NCBI GenBank assembly: GCA_035556735.1
Contig: DATMFF010000008.1
Coordinates: forward strand, 297,357-361,356
Reading direction: 5' to 3'
DNA length: 64,000 bases
Origin: CANJBX01 sp035556735
GTDB taxonomy: Bacteria; Pseudomonadota; Alphaproteobacteria; Rhizobiales; Xanthobacteraceae
The notes beneath the pieces were generated by a model, which made no database searches, was not told where the DNA came from, and saw only the letters and a program-made list of their open reading frames with translations. Each line of letters begins with the position of its first letter. Position 1 is the first letter of the stretch. Below, one piece after another: positions 37,301-44,736 of this stretch. Made by a program: the position numbers and the translations under genes.

Positions 37301-37971
37301 CTCCCGCCATCGGCGGCAGGGCCTTGATCGCTGCCGCCGAGGGTGGCGACGCCGGTGCGGCCTACGAAATCGCCCTGCGCTACATCGAGGGCCGCGGGGT
37401 GACCGCCAGTCCGGAAGAAGCCGCGCTTTGGTTCGAGCGCGCCGGTCGCAAGGGCCTTACCCAGGCGCTGTTCCGGCTCGGCGGGCTCTACGAGAAGGGC
37501 ACGGGCGTCAAGAAGGACCTGCAGCGCGCGCGCACGCTCTATGCCGAGGCGGCCGACCGTGGCAACGCCAAGGCCATGCACAATCTTGCGGTGCTCTATG
37601 CCGAAGGCGTCGACGGCAAGCCCGACTACGTCACTGCTGTGAAATGGTTCCATAAGGCCGCCGCGCGCGGGGTAGCGGACAGCCAGTTCAATCTCGGGGT
37701 CCTCTACGCCCGGGGCATCGGCATGGAGCAGAATCTGGCGGAGTCCTACAAGTGGTTCGCGCTGGCGGCCCAGACCGGGGACACCGACGCTGCACAGAAG
37801 CGCGACGATGTCGGCAAGCGGCTCGACGCTCAGACCGTCGCGGCGGTGCGTGCCGCCATCCAGAAATGGACACCCGAGCCGCAGCCCGAGGACGCCACTA
37901 CGACCAATGCGCCAAACGGCGGATGGGACCAGGGCGCACAGGCGGGCAAGAGCAAGTCCAAGCGGGCCTGA
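34399..37971 (+). CDS. PodJ-like polar localisation protein with coiled-coil repeats and Sel1 repeats
   Basis: A 1190-residue protein in three parts. The cytoplasmic part starts MRFGGPWHVKGVHPDARDSA, has a basic, Tyr-Arg-rich segment with repeated YRAD/YRPQ units (about 50-140), then five degenerate helical repeats of 50-56 residues. Their LE-x-x-I leads fall at bases 35272, 35440, 35590, 35746 and 35905. A Pro/Ala-rich linker follows. One membrane helix (PVLIGVSIIVLLAAAIHL) is at about 803-825. The periplasmic part is Pro-rich and ends with four Sel1-like repeats. This resembles the PodJ/localisation-factor proteins of Alphaproteobacteria that organise a cell pole. The Caulobacter-type C-terminal peptidoglycan-binding domain is absent. 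The role is inferred. Confidence 0.8.
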   Translation: MRFGGPWHVKGVHPDARDSAREAARRAGMSVGEWLNSVILETAGEDEPPQYPPEHRPRQHSQSDPYAPPSYRAESQQPDNRRAEPYRPQPQRAERARAHPHRTDPYRADADRDEFRGADPYRADPRRSAFRQAEYGAPARDPVIDQVAALNRQLEGLTEGFENFVRSTVSSRAAWDEQDATSQRLADAIARLDQRVEQLAQEGRSASKALERRVEQVDRALSSLAVPRPEWPSPMDQAMAAIMERQRELDGEAPTARRSNAPPPRMPEEFSQVSDRLRHLTDQIDALGPGRMHDAIAGLRNDLADVARTLTEASPRRAIEALESEVRVLAARLDLRSRDGGGTAIAKLEQGLAEVRDTLRTLTPAENLAGMVEAIHTVSRRIDQMAAGGTDPAALHQLEGAIAGLRSILTHVASADALAALTDEVRALAARVDSTPQAAVVRDNAMLRNLEERISTIADAIESVRTSGVQAPAVDIDAMVRTLGDKIERLHAAGSDHPALAQLEGRITQLVSKLDASEARLGNLDAIERGMKELLAYLSDMRRDRTPDRPPVDAIARDVRRAEESIEAAHGTIGDVVDRLAMIETGIRGADQRDAARPPTHTAAAAYQTMPAMPTVSSPPLQAPHPQVRPEPEPPVQKPAAAPQVHAQPSPARPAPAAAAPVAPGRPPNPSRMPGVARPAAAQVRPTADGSLPYDFPLEPGSGKPRPGMAAPASGSIGGAAGVASGMATPAERIAKSKASLESARGVAPEPDSKSNFILAARRAAQFAAETQGPPTAEASAAPFAAAPEAASLLRRAGRLAKPVLIGVSIIVLLAAAIHLAVNYFSGSDTSVQLPQESPKPQSALPAAPAARITPPGEIASAPLLGLGGATSPVQGGSGVLTPPAPAAPIAMPSPTPVAPVAAPPSPPAAAPPAPKAIDVPPAPPAALSLAPPDVSAPAAAPPSAHKLTPPPAGLFASTPIGRPAPLSPAIGGRALIAAAEGGDAGAAYEIALRYIEGRGVTASPEEAALWFERAGRKGLTQALFRLGGLYEKGTGVKKDLQRARTLYAEAADRGNAKAMHNLAVLYAEGVDGKPDYVTAVKWFHKAAARGVADSQFNLGVLYARGIGMEQNLAESYKWFALAAQTGDTDAAQKRDDVGKRLDAQTVAAVRAAIQKWTPEPQPEDATTTNAPNGGWDQGAQAGKSKSKRA

Positions 37972-38018
37972 CGGCCACCCCGCTGTAACCGCCGTTAAGG
38001 CTTTGTGACCTTAAACCG

Positions 38019-38050
38019 GTCCTTTCGCGGGTGATTTCTCGCGAAAGGAC
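38019..38050. repeat. 11-bp perfect inverted repeat after the PodJ-like gene
   Basis: GTCCTTTCGCG (38019-38029) pairs exactly with CGCGAAAGGAC (38040-38050) across a 10-base loop. It begins 47 bp past the PodJ-like stop. There is no T-tract, so it could be a factor-assisted terminator, an mRNA 3' protecting hairpin or an operator. Confidence 0.5.
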
Positions 38051-38139
38051 TGCACCTTTGCGAGTTCATGCGCTAATCGTCTCATCCATTGAGAGGGAAC
38101 GCACGAAGGGGCCATTCACCCCGTCGTACGCTCACATGA

Positions 38140-38276
38140 TCGCGCGCGATCAGCAGAAGTGGTTGCCGGTTCTGCGTCCGAACAAGCCGGGCGCAGGCTT
38201 CGCGCAAGCAGGTCACACGCCGATTGGCGCCTGATCTCGGGGGGCAAACCGGATCCGCTTTGGCGGATCGTGCGCC
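38140..38276. repeat. Composite dispersed repeat, copy B
   Basis: The forward unit at about 38140-38180 (CGCGCGCGATC, then AAGTGGTTGCCGGTT at 38157-38171, then CTGCG) is followed by the inverted unit at 38232-38276 (TGATCTCG, GGCAAACCGGATCC, GGCGGATC, TGCGC). Order and orientation are the same as in copy A at 13551-13665; the inner spacer differs in length and sequence. It ends 33 bp before the tauE start codon. Confidence 0.75.
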
Positions 38277-38309
38277 AGCGGCGTGGAGAAACCGCGCCGG
38301 AGCAGTCGT

Positions 38310-39236
38310 ATGGAGATCTACCTTCCGGTCGCCGACCTGCCGGTCAACGTCTTCCTGATTCTCGGCATGGGGCTGACGGTCGGCTTCATCTCGGGAATGT
38401 TCGGCATCGGCGGCGGGTTCCTGATGACGCCGTTGCTGATCTTCGTCGGGATCCAGCCGGCGGTCGCGGTTGCCACCGTGGCGAGCCACGTTGCCGCATC
38501 GTCCTTTTCGGGAGCGATCTCCTATTGGCGGCGGCGCGCGCTCGACCTTGCGCTCGCGCTGATGCTGCTGATCGGCGGTACCGCAGGTACGGTGGCTGGC
38601 ATCTGGCTCTTCACCAAGCTGCGCGAGCTCGGCCAGCTCGATATCACCATCGGTCTGTCCTACGTGATCCTGCTCGGTTCGGTGGGTGGACTGATGGTCG
38701 CGGAAAGCCTGCGCTCGATCGCGCGGGCGCGCAGCGGCGCCAAGGTCGAGCTGCGCCGCCCCGGCAGCCACACCTGGGTCCACGGGCTGCCCCTCAAGAT
38801 GCGGTTCAAGCAGTCGCGGCTCTACGTCTCGGCAATTCCGGTATGGGGCGTCGGCTTCATCATCGGCTTCGTGGGCGCCATCATGGGTATCGGCGGCGGC
38901 TTCATGCTCGTGCCGATGCTGATCTATCTCCTGCGCGTGCCGACCAGCGTCGTCATCGGCACTTCGATGGTCGTCACGCTCGTCACCATGGCTTTCGCGA
39001 CTGTGCTGCACGCAGCGACCAACCACCTGGTCGACGCCGTGCTGGCGCTGATCCTCATGCTGGGCGGGGTGGTCGGAGCCCAGTTTGGAGCCCGCGCCGG
39101 GCAGCGCATGCCGGCCGACCGGCTCCGCCTCCTGCTCGGCATTCTCGTGCTCGCCGTCGGTCTGCGGTTTGCGTACGATCTGGTCGTTGCGCCAACCGAG
39201 CGCTTCACGATCCGCGTGATGGAATCCGGGTCATGA
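38310..39236 (+). CDS. TauE/SafE-family sulfite/anion exporter
   Basis: A 308-residue membrane protein with about eight to nine helices. Two copies of the family motif, GFISGMFGIGGGFLMTPLL and GFVGAIMGIGGGFMLVPML, show the internal duplication of TauE/SafE permeases, which move sulfite, sulfoacetate or related organosulfur anions. Start 38310 (MEIYLPVADLPVNV) is preferred over the ATG nine codons earlier. The stop overlaps the next start by ATGA, so the two genes are co-translated. Confidence 0.92.
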   Translation: MEIYLPVADLPVNVFLILGMGLTVGFISGMFGIGGGFLMTPLLIFVGIQPAVAVATVASHVAASSFSGAISYWRRRALDLALALMLLIGGTAGTVAGIWLFTKLRELGQLDITIGLSYVILLGSVGGLMVAESLRSIARARSGAKVELRRPGSHTWVHGLPLKMRFKQSRLYVSAIPVWGVGFIIGFVGAIMGIGGGFMLVPMLIYLLRVPTSVVIGTSMVVTLVTMAFATVLHAATNHLVDAVLALILMLGGVVGAQFGARAGQRMPADRLRLLLGILVLAVGLRFAYDLVVAPTERFTIRVMESGS

Positions 39237-40006
39237 GGAACCTCGGCGCACTCATCGCTACCTTGGCATGGCTCGCCAGCGGTCCGGCCGCCGCCGAGCG
39301 CATCGTCTCTTCGCTGTCCGTGCATCAGGTGCTGATCGACCAGAGCTTCAGCGGACTTGATCTGGTGCTGTTCGGGACAGTGGAGCGCGATGCCGCCACG
39401 GTCACGCGCAAGACCCCCTACGATCTCGCCGTCACGGTGACGGGGCCGCGGCAGTCGTTCGTGGTGCGCCGCAAGGAGCGGATGGTGGGGATTTGGGTCA
39501 ACGCGGATTCCCGCTCGTTCATCGAGGTGCCGACCTATCTGGCTGCGCTCGCGACGCGTCCGTTCAACACGTTTGCCAGCCCGGAGCTGGAACAACGGCT
39601 TCAACTCGGACTGCGGAACATCCTGCTGCCGCAACAGATCGGACCCGATCTGGCCGACGTGGTGCGCGACGATCCATTCCGTGTGGCCTTTGTGCGCTTG
39701 CGAGCACAGCGGGGGCTCTACGTCGAGCAGACCAGCGCCGTCACCTTCCTGACCCCGCAGCTCTTCCGGGCGACGATTCCGCTCCCGGCCGAGGTGCCGG
39801 TCGGCGCCTACGAGATCGACATCAAGCTGTTCGCGGACGGCGCCATGATCGCCCGATCGAGCTCGGCTTTCGAAGTGATCAAGGTCGGATTCGAGCAGTT
39901 CGTCGCGAACTCAGCGCAGCATCACGGACTGCTCTACGGGCTTGCCACGGCGGCGATGGCATTGATGACCGGCTGGCTGGCTTCGATCGTGTTCCGGCGC
40001 GATTGA
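39233..40006 (+). CDS. TIGR02186-family membrane-anchored periplasmic protein
   Basis: A 257-residue protein with a signal peptide (LGALIATLAWLASGPAAA), a beta-rich exported body and one C-terminal membrane helix (LYGLATAAMALMTGWLASIVF), so it should face the periplasm. It matches the TIGR02186 family, whose members commonly sit beside TauE/SafE permease genes in Alphaproteobacteria. A role as permease partner is likely but unproved. ATGA overlap with tauE. Confidence 0.88.
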   Translation: MRNLGALIATLAWLASGPAAAERIVSSLSVHQVLIDQSFSGLDLVLFGTVERDAATVTRKTPYDLAVTVTGPRQSFVVRRKERMVGIWVNADSRSFIEVPTYLAALATRPFNTFASPELEQRLQLGLRNILLPQQIGPDLADVVRDDPFRVAFVRLRAQRGLYVEQTSAVTFLTPQLFRATIPLPAEVPVGAYEIDIKLFADGAMIARSSSAFEVIKVGFEQFVANSAQHHGLLYGLATAAMALMTGWLASIVFRRD

Positions 40007-40016
40007 TCCGGGCCGG

Positions 40017-41357
40017 CTACAAGACAAATGTCGCCGTCATTGCGACGACGCACAGGGCCATGGCCGCGGTGGACAGCCAGCCGAGGAAACGCAACGGTCC
40101 ATTGACCACGAAATCGCCCATGACCGCCGGCCTTGCCGACATGATCATCATCACCACCATGATCGGCACCGCGACGATGCCGTTGATCACTGCGGCCCAA
40201 TAGAGCGCCGAGATCGGGTTCATCGGACTGAAATTCAGTACGATTGCGACGATCACCGACAGCGCGAGCACAGCGTTGAACGCCTTTGCACGTTTGGGCC
40301 GGCGCGCGAGGCCGACCGGCCAGTTGCGGCTCTCGCCGATGGCATAGGCGGTCGCCCCGGCCAGCACCGGAATCGCCAGCAAGCCCGTTCCCACGATGCC
40401 CAGCGCGAAGATCGATTGCGCGAGATCGCCGGCCACGGGCTTGAGCGCCTGCGCCGCCTGGGCGGAGGTTTCGATGTGAGTGATGCCATGGTCGTGCAGC
40501 GTGGCCGCCGTCGCGATGATGATCGCGAGCGCAATCGCATTGGAAAGCGCCATTCCCGCCAGCGTGTCCGCGCGAATGCGGCGGAATTCCTTTGGCGCTT
40601 CCCGCGGCGAGTCCTTGAGCGGATGCTTGTGTGGCGCGATACGCTGATCTTCAGCTTCGCCAGAGGCCTGCCAGAAGAACAGGTAGGGCGAAATGGTCGT
40701 TCCCAAGATCGCAACCAGTGTGGTGAAGAAGGTGCCGCTCCAGGTGACCTGCGGGACGAGCGCACCGGCCAGCGCCTTGCTCCAGGGCACGTTGACGACA
40801 CAGAGCACAGCAACATAGGTGAACAAGCTGAGCGTCGCCCATTTCAGTATGGCGACGTAGCGCTTGTAGCTTAGGAATATCTCCGCGATCACGGAGCCGA
40901 CGCCGTAGATCGCGACGAAAACGACGACGGAACCGCCGACGAGCAGGGCCGTCGCATCCGCCATCGCGGCGAGGTCGGCCGCGATGTTGATCGTGTTGGC
41001 GATGGCCAGCAGCAGGACCATCAAGCCGAGCAGCGGACGCGGTCCGTAGCGCGCAAGATTGCCGGCAATGCCGTGGCCGGTGACGCGCCCGATGCGCGCG
41101 CTGATCTCCTGGATAGCGGCCATCAGCGGGAAAGTGAACAGCATGGTCCAGCCGATACCGTAGCCGAGTTGCGCGCCGGCCTGGCTGTAGGTGCCGATGC
41201 CGGACGGATCATCGTCCGACGCACCGGTAATCAATCCCGGGCCTAGCGTCCTGAAGAAGCGGCGCAGGCTGCTGTGGTGCTTGCGCGGCGCCGTGGTGCT
41301 CTTCTGCTGCGACAAGTGTCTCGTATCCCGATGGCGTCGAGGCGTTCGACAATGCAT
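40017..41357 (-). CDS. NRAMP-related divalent metal transporter with altered metal motifs
   Basis: A 446-residue LeuT-fold transporter with about eleven helices. The helix 1 motif that is DPGN in classic Mn/Fe NRAMP proteins reads DPSG here (residues 50-53 of DDDPSGIGTYSQAG). The helix 6 MPH motif is replaced by ISPYLF (LGTTISPYLFFWQAS). These changes are typical of the NRAMP-related branch, some of which move magnesium rather than manganese, so calling it MntH would be unsafe. The N-terminus has about 30 basic residues and the start is not firmly placed. It is convergent with the TIGR02186 gene, 10 bp apart. Confidence 0.85.
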   Translation of the reverse strand: MHCRTPRRHRDTRHLSQQKSTTAPRKHHSSLRRFFRTLGPGLITGASDDDPSGIGTYSQAGAQLGYGIGWTMLFTFPLMAAIQEISARIGRVTGHGIAGNLARYGPRPLLGLMVLLLAIANTINIAADLAAMADATALLVGGSVVVFVAIYGVGSVIAEIFLSYKRYVAILKWATLSLFTYVAVLCVVNVPWSKALAGALVPQVTWSGTFFTTLVAILGTTISPYLFFWQASGEAEDQRIAPHKHPLKDSPREAPKEFRRIRADTLAGMALSNAIALAIIIATAATLHDHGITHIETSAQAAQALKPVAGDLAQSIFALGIVGTGLLAIPVLAGATAYAIGESRNWPVGLARRPKRAKAFNAVLALSVIVAIVLNFSPMNPISALYWAAVINGIVAVPIMVVMMIMSARPAVMGDFVVNGPLRFLGWLSTAAMALCVVAMTATFVL

Positions 41358-41387
41358 TCCGTACCGGAGTGTTCCAGACGGGGAAGC

Positions 41388-42167
41388 CTAGGCTGGCAAC
41401 TCGATCGTGGCGGTCTCGCCTGGCTTGAGCAGGTACAGACGTGCGCCGATGCCCAGCGCCTTGAACGACGCATCGATGTCATCGGCGTGCTGCGTGAAAT
41501 GCGCCCAGCCGTCCTGATGTACGGGAATGATCGCCGCGTCGGGAAAGGCGCACGCCGTCTCGATCGCGTCATTGGTTCCCATGGTCAGATTGAACGGTCC
41601 CCGCACCTGCGCCGCACCGGCGAAGAGCAAGACCGCGCCTGCCGGAAAGCGGCGAGCGACTTCGGCGACGCCGTCGAACCACACGGTGTCGCCCGTGACG
41701 TAGATCGAGCGGGGGGTCCGGTTCTCGAAGCCGACGACGAATCCGATCACGTCGCCGGAGAGCGGTTCGATGCCCGCCGGACCATGCCGCGCCGGCGTGG
41801 CTGTGATGTGCAGGGGCACGTGCCCTGGCTTGCTCAACACGCGGGTGTCCCACGGGACCAAGCCTTCGGCATTGCCCTTCAGGCGGCCGGCGCCTGCTTG
41901 TGTGGTGAAGACGCGGCTTATGCCTGTCAGGAACTCGCGGCCGCTGGTGTCGAGATTGTCGGAATGCTGATCATGGCTGAGCAGCACCGCATCGACCGGG
42001 CCGATGCGGTCCGCGGCGAGCGCCGGACCGGCAAGTTTCGTGAGCTTCGCGTGCGGGAGCTGGTACTCTCCCGGCGCATCGAAGGTCGGATCGGTGAGCA
42101 GACGGAATCCGCCGACTTCGATCAAGGCGGTCGGTCCGCCGATCAGGGTCACCCGCAATGCAGTCAC
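41388..42167 (-). CDS. UlaG-like MBL-fold metal-dependent hydrolase with atypical metal motif
   Basis: A 259-residue metallo-beta-lactamase fold protein (TLIGGPTALIEVGGFRLLTDPTFD is the usual first strand pair). The expected HxHxDH zinc motif reads LLSHDQHSDN, with one extra residue and Asn for the last His. Later ligands look normal (TPARHGPAG, YVTGDTVWFD, PVHQDGWAHF). It may bind metal differently or only one ion. I chose the GTG at 42167: GGAGGC precedes it and the overlap with the EamA stop (GTGA) indicates coupling. The open frame continuing upstream to 43070 is a shadow of the EamA gene. Confidence 0.87.
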   Translation of the reverse strand: MTALRVTLIGGPTALIEVGGFRLLTDPTFDAPGEYQLPHAKLTKLAGPALAADRIGPVDAVLLSHDQHSDNLDTSGREFLTGISRVFTTQAGAGRLKGNAEGLVPWDTRVLSKPGHVPLHITATPARHGPAGIEPLSGDVIGFVVGFENRTPRSIYVTGDTVWFDGVAEVARRFPAGAVLLFAGAAQVRGPFNLTMGTNDAIETACAFPDAAIIPVHQDGWAHFTQHADDIDASFKALGIGARLYLLKPGETATIELPA

Positions 42168-43099
42168 GCGAGCCTCCGTGCGGTGGACGGGACGGGTCCG
42201 TTCGAGCTCCCCGGCCTCGTCACCAGATAGATACCGATCGCCACCGGTACAATGCCGAGCATGTCGCGCAGCGAGATCTGCTCGTTCAGTAGCAGCCAGC
42301 CGAACAGCACGCCGAGCGGCGGCATGAGGAAGTGATGGGCGCTGGCCGCGCTGGCTCCGTATTCCGTCAGCAAATGGAACCACAGGAGGTAGGCAATCAC
42401 CGACACGACGAGCACGAGATAGGCGAGGGCCGCGGTCAGGCCCCAGCTCGGCGTCACGGCATCGAGGGGTTCCAGCGACAACGCAAAGGGCGTCAAAGCC
42501 AGCCCGCCAGCGATGTTCTGCACGCCGTTCCCGATCCAGAGTCCACCGCGGGGCGCGAGCCGCTTGAAGAGGACGGTGCCGACCACGAAGGCTGCCAGTG
42601 AGGCGAGCACGAAGGCGAGCCCGAGCGCACTTTCGGCGCCTGCCGCGAGTCGGCCCGACACCGTGAATGCGACACCGCCGACGCCGAGCGCGAGCCCGAA
42701 TACCTTGCGCCAGCTCAGCCTTTCGCCGATCAGCATGGCCGCCAGCAGCGCAATGAGCACGGGGTTGGTGCTCAGGATCAGCGCGGAAAGTCCCGCCGAC
42801 ACCGTTTGCAGGCCCACGTAGTTCAGCCCGAGATAAAGCGCGTTGTTGAACACGCCCAGCAGCGCGAGTGCGGCGAGGTCTCGCGCCGACAGCTTCCACG
42901 CGGTTCGGGTGACCAGTGCGGCGCCAACCATGATCACCCCGGCGAGCAGGAAGCGCGCGCTCAGCAGTAGCAGCGGGGGACAGTCGTGCAGCGCGTACTT
43001 GGCGACCGCGAAAGCCGAGCTCCAGGCGATGCAGAACAGCGCGACGGAGAGCGGCGGCAGCACGCGCCACGGTAAGGCGGGTATCGGCAGGGGCGGCAT
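42164..43099 (-). CDS. EamA/DMT-family transporter
   Basis: A 311-residue membrane protein with ten helices arranged as two EamA halves. The first includes LFCIAWSSAFAVAKYALHDC and NNALYLGLNYVGLQTVSAG, the second GVLFGWLLLNEQISLRDMLG. Members export amino acids or other metabolites; substrate unknown. It is co-transcribed with the MBL hydrolase and divergent from a LysR-family gene that probably controls it. Confidence 0.9.
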   Translation of the reverse strand: MPPLPIPALPWRVLPPLSVALFCIAWSSAFAVAKYALHDCPPLLLLSARFLLAGVIMVGAALVTRTAWKLSARDLAALALLGVFNNALYLGLNYVGLQTVSAGLSALILSTNPVLIALLAAMLIGERLSWRKVFGLALGVGGVAFTVSGRLAAGAESALGLAFVLASLAAFVVGTVLFKRLAPRGGLWIGNGVQNIAGGLALTPFALSLEPLDAVTPSWGLTAALAYLVLVVSVIAYLLWFHLLTEYGASAASAHHFLMPPLGVLFGWLLLNEQISLRDMLGIVPVAIGIYLVTRPGSSNGPVPSTARRLA

Positions 43100-43192
43100 C
43101 GCTGATCTCCTGCGCCTATGTAGAGCGCGCCGCGACTATTGTGAAATTAAATGATCCTATATGATGCAGTGGAATTATGGATGGAGCGGGCC
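43100..43192. promoter_or_regulatory. Divergent promoter region, EamA / LysR
   Basis: 93 bp between divergent starts with an AT-rich island at about 43138-43178 in an otherwise GC-rich region. It contains ATC-CTATAT-GAT (43153-43164), a small dyad of the kind LysR regulators use. The site is a candidate for binding by the adjacent LysR protein. Confidence 0.45.
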
Positions 43193-44056
43193 ATGCTCGA
43201 TCTTGAATTGCTGCGCAGCTTCGTCTCGGTAGTCGATGCCGGCGGCTTCACCCGCGCTGGCGAGCGCGTACATCGGACGCAATCGACGGTGAGCCAGCAG
43301 ATCCGTCGGCTGGAGGAGCAGCTTGGGCGGCCGCTGCTTCATCGCAACGGCAAGCGGGTCACCCCGACGGAAGAGGGCGAACGGTTGCTCTCCTATGCGC
43401 GCCGGCTGTTGACTCTTGCGCAGGAGGCGCGCGAGGTGGTGACGCATCCCGCCGCCGATGGCGTCGTGCGTCTCGGGATTCCCGAGGACTTTGCGGCCTA
43501 TCGGTTGGCCAAGCTGCTGGCGGGATTTGCGCGTGCTCGCCCCACCTTGAGGCTCGACGTTCGCAGTGATCTCAGCGTCAACAACAGCCGCGATCTGGAA
43601 CGTGGCGAACTCGACCTTGCCCTGATCAAACGCGATGTCGGGGAGAAGGGCGGCATCGCCGCGTGGCCGGAGCGGCTGCATTGGGTGACCAGCCGCAGCC
43701 ATCCCGTCGATGGACGGCAGGGTTCGGTGCCGCTCGCGGTGTTCCGTCCGGGCTGCCTCTACCGCAAGCGCGCGGTGCACGCGCTCGAGAGCGCCGGACG
43801 CTCGTGGCACGTCGTCTACACCAGCCCGAATCTCGCCGGCATCCAGGCCGCGGTATCGAGCGGGCTCGGCGTCACCATTCTCCCCGATGTCGCTATCCTC
43901 GCGGATCATCGCGTGCTCACCGCCAGGGACGGATTTGCGCCGATCGACAAGACGGAGCTGGCGCTGATCGCCGCACCCAACGCGAGCGCAGCGACCTTGC
44001 GGCTGGCCGAGCGCATCGCCGAACTCTGCGAGCGGGTGCAGGCGCGCGCGGCGTGA
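43193..44056 (+). CDS. LysR-family transcriptional regulator
   Basis: A 287-residue regulator. The N-terminal winged helix-turn-helix reads FVSVVDAGGFTRAGERVHRTQSTVSQQIRRLEEQLG. The effector domain starts at about residue 90 (VVRLGIPEDFAAYRLAKLL). The start at 43193 (MLDLELLRS) matches the family and has GGAG upstream. It is transcribed divergently from the EamA-MBL operon, the usual position for a LysR protein controlling its neighbour. Its stop is only 2 bp from that of the convergent pdeM gene. Confidence 0.92.
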   Translation: MLDLELLRSFVSVVDAGGFTRAGERVHRTQSTVSQQIRRLEEQLGRPLLHRNGKRVTPTEEGERLLSYARRLLTLAQEAREVVTHPAADGVVRLGIPEDFAAYRLAKLLAGFARARPTLRLDVRSDLSVNNSRDLERGELDLALIKRDVGEKGGIAAWPERLHWVTSRSHPVDGRQGSVPLAVFRPGCLYRKRAVHALESAGRSWHVVYTSPNLAGIQAAVSSGLGVTILPDVAILADHRVLTARDGFAPIDKTELALIAAPNASAATLRLAERIAELCERVQARAA

Positions 44057-44058
44057 CG

Positions 44059-44736
44059 CTACAGGCAGTGCGCGGCAGAAAACGCGTAAAGGCGGCGTCC
44101 GCCAAGCATGTGGGCCATGAAATCGCGCGTCCCGAACACGGCGGCAAAGGCGCGGTCGCGAATCGACAAGCCGCCGGTGTACGCGCCGAAGGCAGGCATC
44201 ACCATGCGCCCTGCGTCGGCGGCGAAGCAGCGACGCACGATGGAGCGCCCGCGCCAACTGATGCGCGCGGAGGGATGCAGGTGTCCCGCGATCTCGCCCT
44301 CGGCTCCCTCGGGAATGTGGCGGAACGTGAGCGGCCCGACGCTCAAAGTGTGGGCGAACACGCCGCCGATCTCGCGCGCCATGCGCGCCATCTCGGAGTC
44401 GTGGTTGCCAGCGATCCAGATCCAGTCGCGTCCGCGCTGCAGTTGTCCGAGCGTCGCGCGATCGGATGCGGAGAGACGCGAGGGGCCATCGTTGTCGTGG
44501 AAGCTGTCGCCGAGCGTCACGACTGTGCGCGGATCGTACTGCGCGATCACGCCCGACAGCGCGGCGAGCGTTGCCGCCGTGTCATAGGGCGGCAACAACA
44601 TGCCGCGCGCGGCATAGCTCGACCCTTTCTCGAAGTGCAGGTCGGAGACCGCGAGCAGCTCTTCCTCGGGCCAGTAAAGCGCACCCGCGCAATCCGCTTC
44701 GAGTGGAACGCCGGCGACTTCGATGGCAGCCCTCAT
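44059..44736 (-). CDS. pdeM: Ligase-associated DNA damage response phosphoesterase PdeM
   Basis: A 225-residue calcineurin-like metallophosphoesterase. Metal motifs in order are VSDLHFEKG (Asp32, His34), LGDSFHDND, AGNHD and GHLHPSA. It belongs to the family found with a DEXH helicase, an MBL exonuclease and an ATP-dependent ligase as a bacterial DNA-damage module (TIGR04123). All four genes are in this window. The start overlaps the helicase stop by ATGA, indicating coupling. Confidence 0.92.
   Translation of the reverse strand: MRAAIEVAGVPLEADCAGALYWPEEELLAVSDLHFEKGSSYAARGMLLPPYDTAATLAALSGVIAQYDPRTVVTLGDSFHDNDGPSRLSASDRATLGQLQRGRDWIWIAGNHDSEMARMAREIGGVFAHTLSVGPLTFRHIPEGAEGEIAGHLHPSARISWRGRSIVRRCFAADAGRMVMPAFGAYTGGLSIRDRAFAAVFGTRDFMAHMLGGRRLYAFSAAHCL

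Larger units (their letters stand above)
37972..38309. other. Intergenic region rich in inverted repeats
   Basis: 338 bp between the PodJ-like gene and the TauE gene. It holds an 11-bp hairpin (38019-38050), copy B of the composite dispersed repeat (38140-38276) and presumably the tauE promoter. A long open frame that runs through it into the next genes in another phase is not real. Confidence 0.6.

Noticed and set aside
42168..43070. Upstream extension of the MBL hydrolase
   Set aside because: It is the antiphase reading of the EamA gene; GTG at 42167 with GGAGGC and GTGA overlap is the real start.
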